DNA of 64,000 bases from JBBQZU01 sp038207425 (GCA_038207425.1 JBBQZU010000003.1:124001-188000), one strand, 5' to 3'; shown: positions 25,745 to 35,544, counted from the first letter of the stretch. The notes: a model not told the origin generated them from the sequence alone. A program made the numbers and translations.

Positions 25745-26686
25745 TCAATCGGACTGACTTACCAGCAAAAAGACATATATGATGTATGATGCAACGAGCA
25801 AAATACCGCTGAAACGAGATAAACGCATTCTCCAAATTGCGAGCGGTAAAATAGCGAAAGATGTTGCAAGCATCCAGATGTAATCACTTCCAAGCATTAC
25901 TGGATCTACATTTATGGGCTTTATCGCTGAAGTGATTCCGATAATGAACAAAATATTGAATAGATTCGATCCGAGAATATTTCCTAAAGAAATGTCCTGC
26001 TCCTTTTTAAATGCTGCTACCAGAGAAGCTGCAAGCTCTGGCACACTGGTTCCAAATGCCACAAGCGAAAGTGCTATAACACGATCAGTTACACCAAAAT
26101 AACGGGCTATAGATTCCGCACCTTCAAGGAACCATTTGGCTCCCAATACAAGCACCACACTACCAAACACCACGAAAGCAATAAGCACCAAAACATGGTA
26201 ATTTTTTGCGTCTGAAGGAATAGCAACCTTTTCGGATGTACCGCTTTTCTTTACCCTGATAATACTGTAGGTGACAAACCCAACCAAAAGGACAACGAAG
26301 AGTATCCCGATATTTCTTGAATACCCCCCACCAAGGGCAGTAAAATAAAAAAGAAAAGAAGCAAGCATCATAGCCAACCAGTCAAACCGAAGAGAATCCT
26401 TCTTTAAAGGGAGAGGGAAAATAATTACAGTAAGACCCAGAATTAATGCAACATTGGCAATATTTGATCCTACAACATTACCAACAGCAATATCAGATTT
26501 TCCTGCAAGGGCTGCTCTTAAACTCACCACCAATTCAGGTGCTGAAGTACCAAGAGCGACTACTGTCATACCCACCAGCATAGGCGTAATATTGAGCTTC
26601 ATCGCTATCCCTGAAGCGCCTTTCACCAAATAGTCGCCACCAAAAACGAGAAGCACCAAGCCTGCAATGATGTGTATGAATTCCAT
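25745..26686 (-). CDS. Calcium/sodium antiporter (CaCA family, YrbG-like)
   Basis: An inner-membrane exchanger of 313 residues with about ten helices. The two inverted alpha repeats are clear: GMTVVALGTSAPELVVS with GNVVGSNIANVALILGL in the first half and ALSLVAFGTSVPELAAS with GNILGSNLFNILFIIG in the second; the Glu in each PEL motif binds the ion. The start ATG overlaps the tatA stop as TAATG, so the pair is translationally coupled. Substrate (Ca, Na or K) is taken from the family. Confidence 0.93.
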   Translation of the reverse strand: MEFIHIIAGLVLLVFGGDYLVKGASGIAMKLNITPMLVGMTVVALGTSAPELVVSLRAALAGKSDIAVGNVVGSNIANVALILGLTVIIFPLPLKKDSLRFDWLAMMLASFLFYFTALGGGYSRNIGILFVVLLVGFVTYSIIRVKKSGTSEKVAIPSDAKNYHVLVLIAFVVFGSVVLVLGAKWFLEGAESIARYFGVTDRVIALSLVAFGTSVPELAASLVAAFKKEQDISLGNILGSNLFNILFIIGITSAIKPINVDPVMLGSDYIWMLATSFAILPLAIWRMRLSRFSGILLVASYIIYVFLLVSQSD

Positions 26687-26931
26687 TAATTTTTCTTATC
26701 AGATGACTGATCTTTAAACCCTTCGTCGATACTGCTTTGCGTATCTTTCACTGACTTCTGAATATCGCGTTGAATTTCGCTGGTAGCATCTTTCACTTGG
26801 CGTATGGTACGTCCTAAAGTGCGTGCAATTCCTGGAATTTTATCAGACCCGAAGAATATGAGAATGAATAGAAGAATGACAAAAATCTCACCTCCACTGA
26901 TACTAAAAAATAAGAGCACGTTAGAATACAT
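26686..26931 (-). CDS. tatA: Sec-independent translocase TatA/TatE-type protein
   Basis: An 81-residue protein with one N-terminal membrane helix (GGEIFVILLFILIFFG, about 13-28), the FGxxxxP hinge as FGSDKIPGIARTLG and an amphipathic helix followed by a polar tail, the TatA plan. TatA forms the pore of the twin-arginine system. No tatC is in the window. Its promoter box (TAACTTTG) overlaps the tail of the secDF terminator. Confidence 0.88.
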   Translation of the reverse strand: MYSNVLLFFSISGGEIFVILLFILIFFGSDKIPGIARTLGRTIRQVKDATSEIQRDIQKSVKDTQSSIDEGFKDQSSDKKN

Positions 26932-26938
26932 ACGGGTA

Positions 26939-26946
26939 CAAAGTTA
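26939..26946 (-). promoter_or_regulatory. Candidate tatA promoter (-7 box) at the secDF terminator
   Basis: TAACTTTG matches TAnnTTTG; the tatA ATG starts seven bases later, so the leader would be only a few bases long. The box begins in the T-run of the secDF terminator. Confidence 0.45.
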
Positions 26947-26979
26947 AAAAGCCTTTCCTCAATTCAGGAAAGGCTTTTC
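26946..26979 (-). terminator. Terminator after secDF
   Basis: AAAAGCCTTTCCT pairs perfectly with AGGAAAGGCTTTT (13 bp, 6-base loop), followed on the minus strand by a TTTTT-rich tail. It lies 25 bases after the secDF stop codon. Confidence 0.85.
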
Positions 26980-27003
26980 GAATGCTAAAAAAATTAAAGA
27001 AAA

Positions 27004-30000
27004 TTATGCTTCTTCAGGTTCTTCGAGACTTGTACCTGTTCTACTTGTAAAATCTGAAACCAAAGGTGCCGCAATATAAAGCGAAGAGTATGTTCCTACC
27101 ACAATGCCTATCATAAGAGCAAAAATGAAGCCTCTGACAGACTCGCCGCCAAAAATAAACACAACTAAAAGCACTACAAATGTGGTCATCGAAGTATTGA
27201 GTGTTCGAGACAAAGTACTGTTCAGTGCCTTATTAATTACTGAACTGACATTTTCCTTACGATGTTCTTTTAGGTATTCCCTGATTCGATCAAATACAAT
27301 CACGGTATCGTTGATAGAATAACCCACTACCGTAAGAATTGCTGCAATGAATGCCTGATCAATCTCAAGTGAAAATGGAAGGAAACCGTGGAAAAGGGCA
27401 AAAATCCCCAGCACTATAAAAACGTCGTGAAGGAGAGCTACGATAGCACCTACTCCGAACTGCCACTTCTTAAATCGGAAAACGATATATGCAAAAATGA
27501 TCAGCAAAGAGAAGAATACAGCACTCGAAGAGGAAGTAGCAAAGTCATCAGAAATTGATGGGTCTACTTTTCTTGACTCAACCAATTCATAAGGATCATT
27601 GAGTTTATCAAGACCTGCAGTTAGGGCATCTTCTACGATGCGGTCAGCATCTTGACTGTCATCATCAACCAAAAATTTTGTAGTGATTTTCACTTGATTT
27701 GATGCTCCTAAGGTTTTTACTTCAGGCGGGATTCCAGTGCCACCTTCTGTAATAAAGGTTGTACTAAGCGTAGAGCGGACATCATCAATTGAAACGGATT
27801 TATCAAACTTTACAGTATATGTGCGACCTCCTGTAAAATCAACACCAAAATTCAAACCTCGGGTGAAAAGCCCAACAATACCCAAAACAATTAATGCAGT
27901 TGAAATACCATAGGCTATCTTCCTTCTGGAAATAAACTTAAAGCTGTTGTTCACCAAAATGTTCTTTGACCAACTACGATAGAAAGTCAAATTATCTGAC
28001 TTTTTCATACGGGCATCAATAATGAGCCTCGTAATAAAAATAGCAGAGAAAAGAGATGTGAAAATACCTATGATCAAAGTTGTGGCAAATCCTTTTATCG
28101 GCCCAGTGCCAAATGATACCAAGACAATTGCAATAAGCAATGTTGTAAGGTTGGCATCAATAATCGAAGAGTAAGCCTTACTGTAACCTTCTTTTATCGC
28201 AGCCTTTATGCCACGTCCTTGGCGCAGCTCTTCACGAATACGTTCAAATATAAGTACGTTGGCATCCACTGCCATACCGATGGTGAGAACAATACCCGCT
28301 AAGCCAGGCAATGTCAATGCTGCCTGTATTGAAGCAAGTGCCCCAATAAGGAAGAAAAGATTTACCATCAGGGCAATATCGGAAACGAGTCCCGCACCGC
28401 GATAATAAAAGTACATATAGAAGAGTATCACAACCAAGGCGATGACTAGAGATGTTAGGCCATCTTCAATATTCTTTTGACCTAGTGAAGGTCCTACAAT
28501 CGCTTCATCTACTATATTGGCAGGGGCAGGCAACGCTCCAGCTTTCAGGAGATTAGAGAGGTCAAGAGCTTCCTGAATTTGCTCTGTGCGTGTACCACCA
28601 CCCATTGAAATAACTGATTGGCCAGTTGGAATCTCACTTTGTACAGTTGGTGCTGAGTATACGTATTGATCGAGAACAATAGCTACAGTGCGTTTTGGTG
28701 TAAGTGATGATGCAGCAGCAGTAATTTCCTTCCATTTTCGTGCTCCATCCGCATTCATACTCATTGACACCTCAACCTGTCCCGCAGGATTGTAGGTCTG
28801 TGAAGCATCAGTAATTGATGCTCCATCGAGCGGAGCCTTACCGTTACGGGTGTCGACCTTAATTGCGTGTAGTCGCATAAGATTACCCGAACGGCTATCG
28901 GGCTTCGCTGACCAAAGCAGCAATAAATCGCCAGGCAAAATTGCCTGAACTTCTTTTTCAGCAAGCATTCTGTTCACCTCAGAAGTATCGCTAAGCTGAG
29001 CAAATCCAACTGTAGAGCCTTCAAATGGCTGACCATTCTCACTAATTGCCGGATTAAGTTTAGCCAATAGCGGAACTCGCTTACGTTGCTCTGCTTCGCT
29101 GATTTCGTCTTCTACGGCTGTTTCGGCGCTATCGCCTTCAAGATTCGCATTTAGAAGCTCCTCTTCGGTTTGAGGTGCATCGACATTTGAACTGTCGACA
29201 AATTGAAGAGCTTCAGCTACGGTAGAGTCTTGAACAGCAGCTTGCTGAGCAATCGTGTCACTAAGTTCAGGATAATACTTCTCACTTAAAAGCTGGTTTG
29301 CCTGATAAATATAATTTAGAACTTCTGACGCTTCATATGTATTCCAAAACTCCAGATTTGCAGTACTCTTAAGTTGTTTTCTAACGCGCTCCTTATCTTT
29401 AATACCTGGCAGTTCAATCAATATCCTGCCTGTGAACTGCTGCTTCTGTATAGTTGGTTGTGTTACCCCGAACTTATCGATACGGGTTCTGAGAATCTTT
29501 TCAGTGTTGTTAATGGCAACTTGTGCTTCTTCACGTAACTTATCCAAAATTTCTTCATTTGATGCTTCTCTTGGAAAACGGTCTTTATTATCGCGGCTAT
29601 GAAAAAGAGTTGCCATTTTGGTATCAGGCAATCTTTTCTCCCAAGCCTTGCCAAAAAGCGAAACGAAATCATCTTGCGACTGCTTGCGAAGCTCTTTGGC
29701 GTCAGACACAACTGCAAGCAACTGTTCGTTACGGGCATTGTTGCTTAAGTTTATAATTAGATCAGGAATAGAAACTTCGAGCGTAACACTCATTCCACCT
29801 GCAAGGTCAAGGCCCAAGTTAATCTGCTTTGATTTAGCTTCCTGATAGGTATATCCAAATAATGGATAAATAGAAGTATTGGAATTTCTGTTCAAAAAAT
29901 CTGCCTTGAACCTATCACGAAGTGTAAATTCGTTTAGCATATCCAATTGACCATCAGCGGCCACTACGGAATCTACCTTGAGAGCTGCATAATCGTCAGC

Positions 30001-30102
30001 TTTCTTTTCGAAATTTGAAGTTACAAATGAGAAAGATATCTGGAAGAGACAGGCCAATGCCAGCAATAATGTGAAAAGCCAAATGGCGCCTTTGTTTTGC
30101 AT
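27004..30102 (-). CDS. secDF: Fused protein translocase SecDF
   Basis: SecD and SecF joined in one 1032-residue chain, the usual form in Bacteroidota. It uses the proton gradient to pull exported proteins out of SecYEG. First helix at residues 8-28; the SecD part carries GLDLAGGMSVTLEV (about 96-109) and the P1 periplasmic region, with an Asp/Glu/Ala-rich insert around 290-340; helices of the SecD channel follow (TIGMAVDANVLIFERIREE, about 610). The SecF part begins near 715 with GLNFGVDFTGGRTYTVKF (about 770) and VVGYSINDTVIVFDRIRE (about 925). A clear promoter precedes it and a strong terminator follows. Confidence 0.97.
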   Translation of the reverse strand: MQNKGAIWLFTLLLALACLFQISFSFVTSNFEKKADDYAALKVDSVVAADGQLDMLNEFTLRDRFKADFLNRNSNTSIYPLFGYTYQEAKSKQINLGLDLAGGMSVTLEVSIPDLIINLSNNARNEQLLAVVSDAKELRKQSQDDFVSLFGKAWEKRLPDTKMATLFHSRDNKDRFPREASNEEILDKLREEAQVAINNTEKILRTRIDKFGVTQPTIQKQQFTGRILIELPGIKDKERVRKQLKSTANLEFWNTYEASEVLNYIYQANQLLSEKYYPELSDTIAQQAAVQDSTVAEALQFVDSSNVDAPQTEEELLNANLEGDSAETAVEDEISEAEQRKRVPLLAKLNPAISENGQPFEGSTVGFAQLSDTSEVNRMLAEKEVQAILPGDLLLLWSAKPDSRSGNLMRLHAIKVDTRNGKAPLDGASITDASQTYNPAGQVEVSMSMNADGARKWKEITAAASSLTPKRTVAIVLDQYVYSAPTVQSEIPTGQSVISMGGGTRTEQIQEALDLSNLLKAGALPAPANIVDEAIVGPSLGQKNIEDGLTSLVIALVVILFYMYFYYRGAGLVSDIALMVNLFFLIGALASIQAALTLPGLAGIVLTIGMAVDANVLIFERIREELRQGRGIKAAIKEGYSKAYSSIIDANLTTLLIAIVLVSFGTGPIKGFATTLIIGIFTSLFSAIFITRLIIDARMKKSDNLTFYRSWSKNILVNNSFKFISRRKIAYGISTALIVLGIVGLFTRGLNFGVDFTGGRTYTVKFDKSVSIDDVRSTLSTTFITEGGTGIPPEVKTLGASNQVKITTKFLVDDDSQDADRIVEDALTAGLDKLNDPYELVESRKVDPSISDDFATSSSSAVFFSLLIIFAYIVFRFKKWQFGVGAIVALLHDVFIVLGIFALFHGFLPFSLEIDQAFIAAILTVVGYSINDTVIVFDRIREYLKEHRKENVSSVINKALNSTLSRTLNTSMTTFVVLLVVFIFGGESVRGFIFALMIGIVVGTYSSLYIAAPLVSDFTSRTGTSLEEPEEA

Positions 30103-30133
30103 TTGTGCAGTGTTACGATTTTTTTTCGAGCCG

Positions 30134-30164
30134 CAAATATAGACTATAAAGTATAATTTCCCAA
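30134..30164 (-). promoter_or_regulatory. Promoter of secDF (-33/-7)
   Basis: On the minus strand TTG (30164-30162) and TATATTTG (30141-30134) are 20 bases apart, a good fit to the Bacteroidota sigma-A promoter. The secDF ATG is 31 bases beyond the -7 box. Confidence 0.7.
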
Positions 30165-30239
30165 CCTGCCTTCAGAATCGTGAATGATAATTTAAAATAT
30201 TGTTTTTCATATAATTACAATCATAGTAGACTTTGGCAA

Positions 30240-32510
30240 ATGGGGATTACGGGTCTTGGTTGTATATATAAAGTGATATCTTTATCGAAAAACTGCTTCA
30301 TTTTGTTCCGACTACTTGTAATACTGCTCATTTCTGCTTCAGCAAGCGCTCAATTTGTAGTGAGCCCTTCCAATTTCATACCGGTAAACCACGGCAATGC
30401 CACCCAGATGCGAAATCCATGGACGGGTGGCATAAACGCCGTTCACGTTTCTACATTTGATATTAATTCTTCCGGCAACAATCAGGATCTGTTCATTTTT
30501 GATAAAGCAGGAAATAGAATTCTTGTTTTTGAAGCTGTTATGGAAAACGGGCTCAGAAAGTTCAATTTCAAACCGGCAATGGATGCAAGTTTTCCAATAG
30601 CTAGGGATTGGGCGCTGATGAGAGATTTTGATTGCAATGGGCAAAAAGATTTTTTCACATACAGCACATTGGGAGGTTCGTTCAGTGCTTACCGCAATAT
30701 TTCTTCGATAGGCGGGCCTCTTCAATTTGAGTTGGAAACAGATATGATATTAAGCTTGTATGAATTCACATCAAGTTCGTTCACCAGCAATATTTACGTA
30801 AGTACTCAAGACGTACCCGCAATCGTAGATTTCGATGGTGATGGTGACTTGGATATTCTCACTTTCTCGGTAGGAGGTACTTCATTGGAATTCCATGAGA
30901 ATTTTAGCACAGATGAATCGGGAAATTGTTCCTTGCAGTCATTTAAACTTCGCAACCGATGTTATGGTCAGTTTTCGGAAGCGAGCGAGAATAATTCAAT
31001 AGTACTTGGCAACCCTTGCTCATTTAATGTAGTAAATCCAAAATCGGGAGAGCGACATATTGGCTCTACAATATTTACACTTGACGGAAATAGCGACGGA
31101 CTGCAAGATGTTGTCTTGGGCGATGTAACCTTTGGTAATTTGACCTTTCTGGAAAACAGCCATGGTGTGCTTGGTATGGACAGTATGGTTAGTGTATCGC
31201 CCAATTTTCCAGCCAATATTGGAAATCTGGCTGTTGACATTGATAATTTTCCAGCGGCATTTTACGAAGATGTAAGTGGTGACGGGGTAAAAGACCTTCT
31301 TGCAACCACCAATAACAACTCCTTTTCTGAAAATAAACAATCAGTATGGTATTACAAGAACACCGGCACCGATAACTCACCCAATTTCGAATTTATTCAG
31401 AAGGATTTTCTGCAGGATGAAATGATCGATCTTGGAGAGTATACTTCTGTGGCTTTTTTCGATTACAACGGCGATGGTTTAGATGATATGGTGATTGGAA
31501 GCAGAGGTGAATTTCTGGGCCTGGAACTCTATAAACCGGTTCTGGCCTTATATGTAAATATCGGCACAGCTAACGAACCTTATTTTCAGGAAACTGACAC
31601 CGACTGGCTTCAAATTCAATTACTTGACATTGGCACTTACCCGCACTGTACGTTTGGTGATTTGGATGGCGATGGCGATACTGACCTGATAGTGGGCGAC
31701 CTTTCGGGTAGGCTAAACCTTTTTACAAATACAGCCGGCCTTGGCAATACCGCAAATTTAGAATTGAGCGGTTTTGTGCAAGCCGATGCACTGACAGTGG
31801 ATGTAGGACAGCAAAGTACACCTCAACTTTTCGATCTTGATGGCGACGGATTACTGGACCTGATTGTAGGAGAACGCTTGGGAAATCTAAATTTTTACAA
31901 AAATATCGGCTCAGCTCAGAATCCAGTTTTCACGCTAATCAATGAAAATCTGGGAGGTGTGAATACTACAGAACCGGAATTTTTTATTGGCAGCAGCGCA
32001 CCCCATTTCTACACCTTTGCAGGGCAAACTTACTTGCTTAGTGGAGCAGAGTCAGGCCGTGTGTTTCTCTATGGAAATATAGAAGGCAATACATCTGGAA
32101 CTTTTGAATTGGTTAGCTCTGAAGCATTTAGTGTTCGTGCGGGCAACCGAAGCAGGCCATGGGTAACCGACCTTAACAATGATGGAGTGCCCGATATTTT
32201 CACAGGCTGCATTGGTGGGGGAGTGCTTTACTATGAAGGGCAATATATCATAAGCGCCTCCGGCAACGGTGTGAGGAATACTAAATTAAAGGTGTATCCC
32301 AACCCGGCTGATGATGATCTATTGATACAATGGCTTGGCCTTACGGCAAAAACTGCTTCATACAAAATATATGATCTTGGTGGCCGGATAGTAAGTCAAG
32401 GTGCGGCCCATGGCACACAGATAAATGTAGCACATTTAAATTCAGGAGTTTATATTCTTGAAATCATCGAAGCCAACTACTCCGGCAAATGTCTTTGGGT
32501 AAAAAAATAG
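30240..32510 (+). CDS. Secreted FG-GAP/VCBS propeller protein with T9SS type A tail
   Basis: A surface or secreted protein of about 756 residues. The frame begins with a GTG at 30180; the ATG at 30240 is preferred because it puts the hydrophobic signal (LFRLLVILLISASASAQ) nearer the start. Between about 60 and 670 are at least seven calcium-binding propeller motifs of FG-GAP type: DFDGDGDLDIL, DGNSDGLQDVV, DVSGDGVKDLL, DYNGDGLDDMV, DLDGDGDTDLI, DLDGDGLLDLI, DLNNDGVPDIF, plus a degenerate one (DFDCNGQKDFF). The last 75 residues are a T9SS type A sorting domain (KVYPNPADDDLLIQW ... GVYILEI). It stands alone, divergent from secDF and convergent with mdh. Target unknown. Confidence 0.9.
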   Translation: MGITGLGCIYKVISLSKNCFILFRLLVILLISASASAQFVVSPSNFIPVNHGNATQMRNPWTGGINAVHVSTFDINSSGNNQDLFIFDKAGNRILVFEAVMENGLRKFNFKPAMDASFPIARDWALMRDFDCNGQKDFFTYSTLGGSFSAYRNISSIGGPLQFELETDMILSLYEFTSSSFTSNIYVSTQDVPAIVDFDGDGDLDILTFSVGGTSLEFHENFSTDESGNCSLQSFKLRNRCYGQFSEASENNSIVLGNPCSFNVVNPKSGERHIGSTIFTLDGNSDGLQDVVLGDVTFGNLTFLENSHGVLGMDSMVSVSPNFPANIGNLAVDIDNFPAAFYEDVSGDGVKDLLATTNNNSFSENKQSVWYYKNTGTDNSPNFEFIQKDFLQDEMIDLGEYTSVAFFDYNGDGLDDMVIGSRGEFLGLELYKPVLALYVNIGTANEPYFQETDTDWLQIQLLDIGTYPHCTFGDLDGDGDTDLIVGDLSGRLNLFTNTAGLGNTANLELSGFVQADALTVDVGQQSTPQLFDLDGDGLLDLIVGERLGNLNFYKNIGSAQNPVFTLINENLGGVNTTEPEFFIGSSAPHFYTFAGQTYLLSGAESGRVFLYGNIEGNTSGTFELVSSEAFSVRAGNRSRPWVTDLNNDGVPDIFTGCIGGGVLYYEGQYIISASGNGVRNTKLKVYPNPADDDLLIQWLGLTAKTASYKIYDLGGRIVSQGAAHGTQINVAHLNSGVYILEIIEANYSGKCLWVKK

Positions 32511-32531
32511 GCCCCTAATGCAGGAGCCTAT
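32501..32531 (-). terminator. Terminator after mdh, overlapping the convergent stop codon
   Basis: On the minus strand ATAGGC-T-CC/GG-G-GCCTAT forms an 8-bp stem with one mismatch, followed by a run of seven T. The stem and T-run cover the last codons and the TAG stop of the plus-strand FG-GAP gene. It is 23 bases after the mdh stop. Confidence 0.75.
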
Positions 32532-32554
32532 CAAATTAAGATATGTTGGTGCGG

Positions 32555-33496
32555 TTATACCGACATCAAATTCATATTATCAAATACATCCATCACTTCC
32601 TTCACGGAATTTGCTGAAGCATAGAGAAGTTCTTTCTCCTGATCATTGAGTTGAAGCTCTATAATTTGCTCTATCCCGTTTTTGCCAAGTCGGGTCGGAA
32701 CTCCAAGATAGATATCCTTTAGGCCATATTGACCTTGCAACCATGCGCATACTGGGAAAATTCGTTTTTGATCCCGCACCACAGCTTCCGCCATTTGAGC
32801 GGCAGCAGCTCCCGGTGCATACCATGCTGAAGTACCAAGAAGGTTAACAATTTCGCCACCGCCTTTTTTAGTTCGGTCTATGATGGCATCCAGTCTGTCT
32901 TTTGCAATAAGCTCCATAACAGGTATTCCGGCTACGGTAGTGTACCTTGGTAGCGGCACCATAGTGTCACCATGACCTCCCATCAGCACCGCTTGTATGT
33001 CTTTCGGCGACACATTAAGCTCCATAGCAAGGAATGAACGGTAACGCGCAGTGTCAAGAACACCTGCCATACCGAATACCTTTGAAGAATCAACTTTCGC
33101 AGTGAGGTAAGCCGCATAAGTCATTACATCAAGAGGATTGCTTACTATAATTATTTTGGCATTGGGCGAATACTTGATTGCACTCTCCGTAACACTCTTT
33201 ACAATTCCGGCATTGGTAGCTATTAAATCATCACGGCTCATACCCGGTTTTCGTGGCAGGCCTGAAGTAATAATCACCACCTCAGAGCCGGCCGTGCGCG
33301 CGTAGTCATTTGTAACCCCAACTACACGGCTATCATAAAGATTAATTGGTGAGGTTTCCCAAATATCAAGCGCTTTGCCTTCGGCGAAGCCTTCTTTAAT
33401 GTCGAGCAATACCACTTCATTGGCAAGCTCATGGTGGGCCATAACGTTGGCGCAGGTAGCTCCAACATTTCCGGCACCTATTACAGTAATTTTCAT
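32555..33496 (-). CDS. mdh: Malate dehydrogenase
   Basis: NAD-dependent oxidation of malate to oxaloacetate in the citric acid cycle. The 313 residues are of the lactate-dehydrogenase-like MDH type: VIGAGNVGATCA nucleotide motif at the start, LLDIKEGFAEGKALD, the substrate arginines in GLPRKPGMSRDDL (about 79-91), and the catalytic His in MGGHGDTMVPL (about 172-182). A -7 box precedes it and a terminator follows. Confidence 0.96.
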   Translation of the reverse strand: MKITVIGAGNVGATCANVMAHHELANEVVLLDIKEGFAEGKALDIWETSPINLYDSRVVGVTNDYARTAGSEVVIITSGLPRKPGMSRDDLIATNAGIVKSVTESAIKYSPNAKIIIVSNPLDVMTYAAYLTAKVDSSKVFGMAGVLDTARYRSFLAMELNVSPKDIQAVLMGGHGDTMVPLPRYTTVAGIPVMELIAKDRLDAIIDRTKKGGGEIVNLLGTSAWYAPGAAAAQMAEAVVRDQKRIFPVCAWLQGQYGLKDIYLGVPTRLGKNGIEQIIELQLNDQEKELLYASANSVKEVMDVFDNMNLMSV

Positions 33497-33528
33497 GGCG
33501 TAAGAATTGTTTCGATAATTAAACGCGG

Positions 33529-33536
33529 CAAATATA
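33529..33536 (-). promoter_or_regulatory. Promoter of mdh (-7 box)
   Basis: TATATTTG, an exact TAnnTTTG element, 32 bases before the mdh ATG at 33496. No clear -33 element. Confidence 0.55.
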
Positions 33537-33731
33537 GGCTATGAAAATCACATGATTCAGATAATTCTTAATGGATTGTTTTGCCAAGCAATATTTTTGC
33601 TCCAATCACCTCAATATTCGAATTAGTGTATATTTAGCGCTGCCAAAACTAGATTAACCATCTTGAAGTAACCCATTTTATAAAAGATTACCTACATAGT
33701 GGCAACCACACCCAAATAGCCCGTCTAAGAA

Positions 33732-34328
33732 GTGCTTAGTGCAAACAACATTAGCGAAGAACAGCTTAAAACACTGATTGATGGCTGCTTACGAAATAGC
33801 AGAAAAAGCCAGGAGACGGTATACAAGATGTTTTACGGTAAAATGATGTCAGTCTGCCGTCGTTATACCAAAAACGACGACGAAGCAAAAGATATGCTTC
33901 AAGATGGTTTCATAAAGTTGTTTAAAAACATTGAAAGGTTTAACTTTCAGGGTTCTTTTGAAGGCTGGGTGAGGCGGATAATAGTAAATACCGCCATTGA
34001 CCACATCAGGAAATCAAAACATGATTATCTCCTGATGAATGAAAATCAGTCGATTGAAGACTTTGAAGATAGCCTGAAAGAAGAAGTTGACGTTGAAGAT
34101 GATAATGATCTGGACCTAAACGTAGGTGATGTGAGGTTGGCGATGGACAAGTTGTCAGCAGCATACAAGACGGTTTTTAACCTGTATGTTTTTGAAAATT
34201 ACTCACACCAGCAAATTGCAGAAACTCTTGGAATAAACATTGGAACGAGCAAATCGAATCTCGCAAAAGCCCGAGCCAATTTGAGGAAAATATTGAGTAC
34301 CGATTTAAAGAAGAAATATGGACAATAA
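33732..34328 (+). CDS. RNA polymerase sigma factor, sigma-70/ECF type
   Basis: A 198-residue two-domain sigma factor. Region 2 is at about 35-100 (MFYGKMMSVCRRYTKNDDEAKDMLQDGFIKLF, and FEGWVRRIIVNTAIDHIRK), region 4 at about 140-190 (LSAAYKTVFNLYVFENYSHQQIAETLGI with NIGTSKSNLAKAR for -35 reading). Between them is an acidic linker (about 108-132, rich in Asp and Glu). The start is a GTG (VLSANNISEEQLK); no better start is visible. The next gene overlaps by 11 bases, so this sigma factor is co-translated with a PKD membrane protein, a pairing seen often in Bacteroidota. Confidence 0.92.
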   Translation: MLSANNISEEQLKTLIDGCLRNSRKSQETVYKMFYGKMMSVCRRYTKNDDEAKDMLQDGFIKLFKNIERFNFQGSFEGWVRRIIVNTAIDHIRKSKHDYLLMNENQSIEDFEDSLKEEVDVEDDNDLDLNVGDVRLAMDKLSAAYKTVFNLYVFENYSHQQIAETLGINIGTSKSNLAKARANLRKILSTDLKKKYGQ

Positions 34329-35544
34329 ACTGAGCTCATTTGAGAGAAACCTCAGAGAAACCTACGAACAGTACGAGACGCCTTACAACGAATCGCACTG
34401 GAGTGATCTGGAAAAAGAACTGGACATCGCAGCACCGACTGCATTTAAATACTTCAGTAGCATTACCACAGGTATTGCCGCTACTGGTTTAGTATTTATT
34501 ATGATGCTGTTCTTTTTCTCTGATGTAGACAAATACCCTAACGGCCAGAATCAGATTGCAGAAGTTGAAGTAATATCAGACAGTACTTCTTCTAAAGGTG
34601 ATCCCAAAGTGGAAATTTCTGCAGTCGAACCCAAAGTAGATTCAGATGAATTGCATACGGCTATGGAAAAGTCATCTGTTCAAAACATTGAACCAGAAGT
34701 TCAAAAAGCTAAAAGTAGCCCTGCTCCAGTTGGTAAATCAAATATTGAGAAAGTTGCAAAAACTACAGCAAAGAACAGTTCAGATAAAATTGCTGAAACC
34801 CCTGTTTCCAATGCTGCCGGTGATAAGTTGATTAGATCAGGCTGTACTGGTTTTACCATACAATTTGAAGCCGGGGAAGAATATGGCAAGGAAGCCAAAT
34901 ATCTTTGGAACTTTGGTGACGGCTACTTCAGTAATGAGAAAAATCCCGCCCACACTTTCAACAGGGCCGGAACCTTTGATGTGTCGCTTTCAGTAACTTC
35001 ATATTCTACCGGAAAGATCACTTCAAATATGGTTCAAGGCATGATTCACGTAGTAGAGGCACCTACTGCCAAAATTGAAGTTGAATTAAACAGCCCAGAT
35101 CAGCTCATCTTCAAAAATAAAAGTTACAGAGCAACGGATATTGAGTGGTTGGTAAATAATAAAGTACAAAAAACTGGCAGTGACCTCTCACTAAATTTAG
35201 CTGACAATACCCACTTCGAGCTACAACTTGCTGCTTATAGTAAGGTAGGTTGCACAGACACTCTATTTGCATTGGTCGAAAACCATCAGAATTCAAAGAT
35301 GCTCCCTGCCCAGTTTAGCCCGGAAATATTCAATTCGTTTGATGCCAGCAATTACTTCACATCAGGCGAAATAATTGGGTTCAAAGTGTTTGACAAAGTA
35401 AGCGGCAAAATGGTGCATCAGCATGTAGCGAAAGATCTTCAGAAAGAACCTGCCCTTGCCCCTGGGAAGTCATACCGATGGGTTTGTGCAGTTCTAAAGG
35501 AATCGATCTACAGCGTTCACTCGGGCGAATTTGATGTAAAATAA
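34318..35544 (+). CDS. Single-pass PKD-domain protein, possible anti-sigma factor
   Basis: A 408-residue protein with a 46-residue cytoplasmic start (including NESHWSDLEKELD), one membrane helix (about 47-68), a Lys/Ser/Glu-rich linker (70-165) and an extracytoplasmic PKD domain near 175-245 (YLWNFGDGYFSNEKNPAHTF). The rest (250-408) has no motif I can name. It overlaps the sigma factor gene by 11 bases. The layout - short inner tail, one helix, outer sensor-like domain - fits an anti-sigma factor or a regulator that reads the envelope, but no known anti-sigma domain is visible. A strong terminator follows. Confidence 0.75.
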   Translation: MDNKLSSFERNLRETYEQYETPYNESHWSDLEKELDIAAPTAFKYFSSITTGIAATGLVFIMMLFFFSDVDKYPNGQNQIAEVEVISDSTSSKGDPKVEISAVEPKVDSDELHTAMEKSSVQNIEPEVQKAKSSPAPVGKSNIEKVAKTTAKNSSDKIAETPVSNAAGDKLIRSGCTGFTIQFEAGEEYGKEAKYLWNFGDGYFSNEKNPAHTFNRAGTFDVSLSVTSYSTGKITSNMVQGMIHVVEAPTAKIEVELNSPDQLIFKNKSYRATDIEWLVNNKVQKTGSDLSLNLADNTHFELQLAAYSKVGCTDTLFALVENHQNSKMLPAQFSPEIFNSFDASNYFTSGEIIGFKVFDKVSGKMVHQHVAKDLQKEPALAPGKSYRWVCAVLKESIYSVHSGEFDVK

